Shown here one piece after another: positions 5,428 to 7,512 of a stretch of DNA of 7,512 nt. The notes below the pieces were generated by a model. The model was not told the origin of the DNA. It worked only from the letters and a program-made list of their open reading frames with translations, and did not search any database. Position 1 is the stretch's first letter. Each line of letters begins with the position of its first letter. This DNA is from Sediminibacterium sp. (lineage in GTDB: Bacteria > Bacteroidota > Bacteroidia > Chitinophagales > Chitinophagaceae): assembly GCA_028288645.1 (NCBI GenBank), contig JAQBNJ010000408.1, positions 1 through 7,512 on the forward strand, written 5' to 3'. The translations under genes and the position numbers were made by a program.

Positions 5428-6303
5428 TTACTTTAAAAAACCATTCAGGTAACCTGATATTATTTTTGTCTGCATCATAAGGCTGACATGTACCTGGGAA
5501 GGAACAACGGCCAAATGCGATTTTGGCATCCGTTGCAGATCAGCAGCTACACAACCTCCCAGAAATTGATATGTTTTCATAAACTCAATTTTATCCAGGC
5601 CATCATTGTCGCCCGCGATCAGTAATACCGGCGAAGTAATTTTCGCAATATTGGCTTCACCTACGTCGAATGGCACCCCGGCAAATGCAATCATCTGTTC
5701 CAGGAACTTTGTCCATTTTGTTTTGTCAGATGCAATTGCGTCGTAAGCCGCTTTCAACGGACTATTCGTAAAAACTTCAGGTTTGAAATCTTTAAACCCA
5801 TTGTTTACTACCGGTAACCAACCACTGGTTTTATACGTGGAAGAAATGATCACTAATTTTCTAACCCGCTTCGGATGTTGTACTGCCAGCTGGTAAGCAA
5901 CAGAACCACCCATACTAAATCCTGCAACATCAGCACTGTCAACTTTCAGGTAATTCATCACTCCATCCACATCGCTTGCCAGGGTAGCAATGTCCAGTTT
6001 CCTTTCTGAAAACGGTGTGTGCCCATGGCCCTGGAATTCAATGGCAATTACTTTTCTTGTTTTTGACAATTCAGGTATTAATTGTCCCCAGTTCATCTCA
6101 ATGTTCCAAAAAGCACCATGCAGTAAAACGATAGGCCTACCCTTGCCATATACTTCATAATAAACTTTAATGCCATTAACAGGTACATAGCCACTGCCGG
6201 CAGGTTTACGCTGTTGCCCCATAGACTGAACTACTGTGAAAGAAAGCAGGGCGATTATTAATACCGGTTTGAGCACAATGGATCTTTTAAATACATTTTT
6301 CAT
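5428..6303 (-). CDS. Secreted alpha/beta-fold hydrolase
   Basis: A 291-residue serine hydrolase of the alpha/beta-hydrolase fold. Residues 1-30 form a signal peptide (basic start MKNVFKRSIVLK, hydrophobic VLIIALLSFTVV, probable cleavage after SMG), so the enzyme is exported to the periplasm or beyond. The oxyanion-hole HG lies in VLLHGAFW (59-66), the nucleophile elbow is GFSMGG with Ser130, the acid is Asp232 or Asp234 in AGDNDG, and the base is most likely His263 in SHLAVVP (His272 is an alternative). All triad residues are present, so it should be active. The substrate (ester, lactone or other) cannot be told from the sequence. It stands alone: divergent from the thioredoxin-like gene, convergent with the region to its left, with a 28-bp repeat after its stop. 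The ATG is supported by the well-formed signal peptide. Confidence 0.9.
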   Translation of the reverse strand: MKNVFKRSIVLKPVLIIALLSFTVVQSMGQQRKPAGSGYVPVNGIKVYYEVYGKGRPIVLLHGAFWNIEMNWGQLIPELSKTRKVIAIEFQGHGHTPFSERKLDIATLASDVDGVMNYLKVDSADVAGFSMGGSVAYQLAVQHPKRVRKLVIISSTYKTSGWLPVVNNGFKDFKPEVFTNSPLKAAYDAIASDKTKWTKFLEQMIAFAGVPFDVGEANIAKITSPVLLIAGDNDGLDKIEFMKTYQFLGGCVAADLQRMPKSHLAVVPSQVHVSLMMQTKIISGYLNGFLK

Positions 6304-6340
6304 AACACGTTATTTTATTAGTTTGAGCTTGTTGACAATA

Positions 6341-6348
6341 CAAAGATC
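6341..6348 (-). promoter_or_regulatory. Weak candidate -7 box for the hydrolase
   Basis: On the minus strand this reads GATCTTTG, one base away from TAnnTTTG, 37 nt before the hydrolase ATG. No TTTG/TTG is found 19 nt upstream, so support is limited. Confidence 0.3.
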
Positions 6349-6429
6349 GATGGTGTCTCCGGGTTTTACGCTGTGTATAAACGACAACTTCAGGGGGGAT
6401 TTGCGTCAAACAACAATAACTCGTAACTA

Positions 6430-6496
6430 CATCCACTTCGGGCAACGGAGAGGCCGTCTCAATGTAATAATTGAGGCGGTTTCTTTTTTGTTTAAG
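6430..6496 (+). terminator. Intrinsic terminator with conserved upstream box, copy 2
   Basis: The box at 6430-6450 equals 5270-5290 except for C instead of T at one position. It is followed by a 10-bp stem, CCGTCTCAAT (6454-6463) with ATTGAGGCGG (6470-6479) and one G-T pair, a 6-base loop, a T-rich tail (6480-6489) and GTTTAAG. The stem sequence is unrelated to copy 1 although the architecture is the same. It would end a plus-strand transcript starting in the intergenic region, or shield the downstream gene from read-through. Confidence 0.75.
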
Positions 6497-6656
6497 CTTT
6501 TGACGAGATATTGCTAAATTTCATTGTGGATTTAAAGCTTTATAAAAACTCTATAAAAAATATTCAAAACTTCCGCTACCTCGAGAGGTTTGGGTTACCC
6601 TGTTATAAACTGGTCGCTGAAATCCAACCTTTTGTCTTTCTTTATCTCTTGAGTAT

Positions 6657-7512
6657 ATGAGAAAACTAATTCTTTTTGGCTGTTCAATGCTGTTATGCCT
6701 GATCCTTGTTTCCGGCGCCAATGGGCAAACTCCTTTCAGGATCATGGGTTCGGGTCCAGGTTTTTCGCCTGGTGACAGGCTATACCTTGTGTATAAAGTA
6801 GAGGGCAAGGTCAGGGTCGATTCTGCAATTGTGGCTGACCGCCGTTTTGTGATATCAGGTCTGGCACCGGTTTACACGTCTGCTACCTTATACCAGAACG
6901 AGGATCCGATGACCATTGATGTTTCCCATAATTCTATCCGATTATTCCTTGAATCGGGTGAAATTACTGTCACGAGTCCGGATTCGCTTCCCCATGGAGC
7001 AGTCGGCGGAACGCCCACAAATATTGATTTCGCAGCGCTGAACCAGTTATTGTTTCAGCAAAATGCACGATACTCAAAACTGGTTACCATTTTTGAAAAC
7101 AGGCCCGGGAAAGAACAGCAGAATATCGACACCGTTGCTGCCTTCCGTCAGCAGCGCAGGAAAATCTTTGAAGAAATGGAACCGCCCCGGATGGATTTTA
7201 TCCGTAAACATCCTGGCTCTTACATAAGCATAGTTGCACTAACGGACCTAAAACGTAATGATGCATCCATCAGGGTGATTTCTCAAGGTTTTGATCTATT
7301 GTCTCCCTCGATCAAAACCACATCACTGGGCGTTTCTTTAGGGCAGGAAATAGCGGGCCAGATCAAGGCAGACATTGGTGAGATGGCAATAGATTTTTCG
7401 CAGCCAGATACGTCAGGTAAACAGGTAAGGCTTTCAGATTTTAAAGGCAAATATGTGCTGATTGATTTTTGGGCCTCCTGGTGCGGTCCTTGCAGGGCCG
7501 AAAATCCGTATG
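6657..7512 (+). CDS. Secreted DUF4369 / thioredoxin-fold (TlpA/ResA-like) protein, 3' end outside window
   Basis: The first 285 codons of a TlpA/ResA-type disulfide reductase, a protein class common in Bacteroidota. Residues 1-23 are a signal peptide (MRKLILFGCSMLLCLILVSG, probable cleavage near ANG|Q) without a lipobox at that site. Residues about 30-110 resemble the DUF4369 domain (GDRLYLVYKVEGKVRVDSA; FLESGEITVTSPDS), followed by a helical middle part (about 125-240). The thioredoxin/AhpC-TSA domain starts near AIDFSQPDTSGKQVRLSDF (244-262) and carries the redox pair Cys276-Gly-Pro-Cys279 in VLIDFWASWCGPCRAENP. It should act in the periplasm as a thiol-disulfide reductase; its partner is unknown. 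The ATG follows GAGTAT with no clear Shine-Dalgarno, which is usual for the phylum. About 100 residues of the thioredoxin domain lie beyond the edge. Confidence 0.9.
   Translation, partial: MRKLILFGCSMLLCLILVSGANGQTPFRIMGSGPGFSPGDRLYLVYKVEGKVRVDSAIVADRRFVISGLAPVYTSATLYQNEDPMTIDVSHNSIRLFLESGEITVTSPDSLPHGAVGGTPTNIDFAALNQLLFQQNARYSKLVTIFENRPGKEQQNIDTVAAFRQQRRKIFEEMEPPRMDFIRKHPGSYISIVALTDLKRNDASIRVISQGFDLLSPSIKTTSLGVSLGQEIAGQIKADIGEMAIDFSQPDTSGKQVRLSDFKGKYVLIDFWASWCGPCRAENPY

Larger units (their letters stand above)
6304..6656. other. Divergent intergenic region (353 bp)
   Basis: The region lies between the start of the hydrolase (minus) and the start of the thioredoxin-like gene (plus). It contains a weak candidate -7 box for the hydrolase (6341-6348), a box-plus-terminator element reading toward the plus-strand gene (6430-6496), and an AT-rich stretch (about 6500-6570) suited to hold the plus-strand promoter, though no TTTG-N19-TAnnTTTG pair was found there. 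A plus-strand frame starting with ATG at 6350 crosses the terminator and has no recognisable protein signature. Confidence 0.6.

Noticed and set aside
6551..6808. Minus-strand frame over the start of the thioredoxin-like gene
   Set aside because: Antisense to a gene with a clear signal peptide and DUF4369-like domain.
1..7512. CRISPR array, phage or defence system
   Set aside because: No regularly spaced direct repeats and no Cas, phage or defence-type protein motifs in any frame examined.

Overview
The window looks like a chromosomal segment from a Bacteroidota, most likely a Chitinophagaceae-type soil or rhizosphere bacterium. This rests on moderate GC, genes without clear Shine-Dalgarno sequences, a TAnnTTTG-type -7 box before pxpB, a secreted DUF4369-plus-thioredoxin protein, and ComM/YifB wording typical of that phylum. 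The genus cannot be fixed from sequence alone.

Left part (1-2879, all on the minus strand): a four-gene operon for 5-oxoproline (pyroglutamate) use. Transcription order is pxpB (2879-2169), pxpC (2172-1189, sharing ATGA with pxpB), pxpA (1155-415), then an NRAMP-superfamily membrane protein that runs off the left edge. PxpA, B and C together form the ATP-dependent prokaryotic 5-oxoprolinase that opens 5-oxoproline to glutamate. The transporter resembles the YcsG type that accompanies ycsF-kipI-kipA in Bacillus and lacks the canonical metal-binding DPGN motif.

Middle part (2941-5427): a decayed, insertion-rich region. It starts with a 5'-truncated comM/yifB remnant on the plus strand, with an in-frame TGA and a frameshift. 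Next comes a 28-bp palindrome-containing repeat, then an apparently complete 1,464-bp IS4-family (IS50/Tn5-like) insertion sequence. The transposase of this IS is split by a frameshift at an A6G5 run. After the IS lie a tRNA-like fragment (minus strand), an intrinsic terminator preceded by a conserved box, and an inverted second copy of the 28-bp repeat. The IS seems to have landed inside an imperfect palindrome.

Right part (5428-7512): a secreted alpha/beta hydrolase on the minus strand, a 353-bp divergent intergenic region holding a second copy of the box-plus-terminator element, and the first 285 codons of a secreted DUF4369/thioredoxin-fold (TlpA/ResA-like) protein on the plus strand, cut by the window edge.

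No complete new system is evident. The observations most worth following are the repeated box-plus-terminator element with different but equally paired stems, the transposase frameshift, the palindromic IS target, and the NRAMP homologue without metal ligands beside 5-oxoprolinase.
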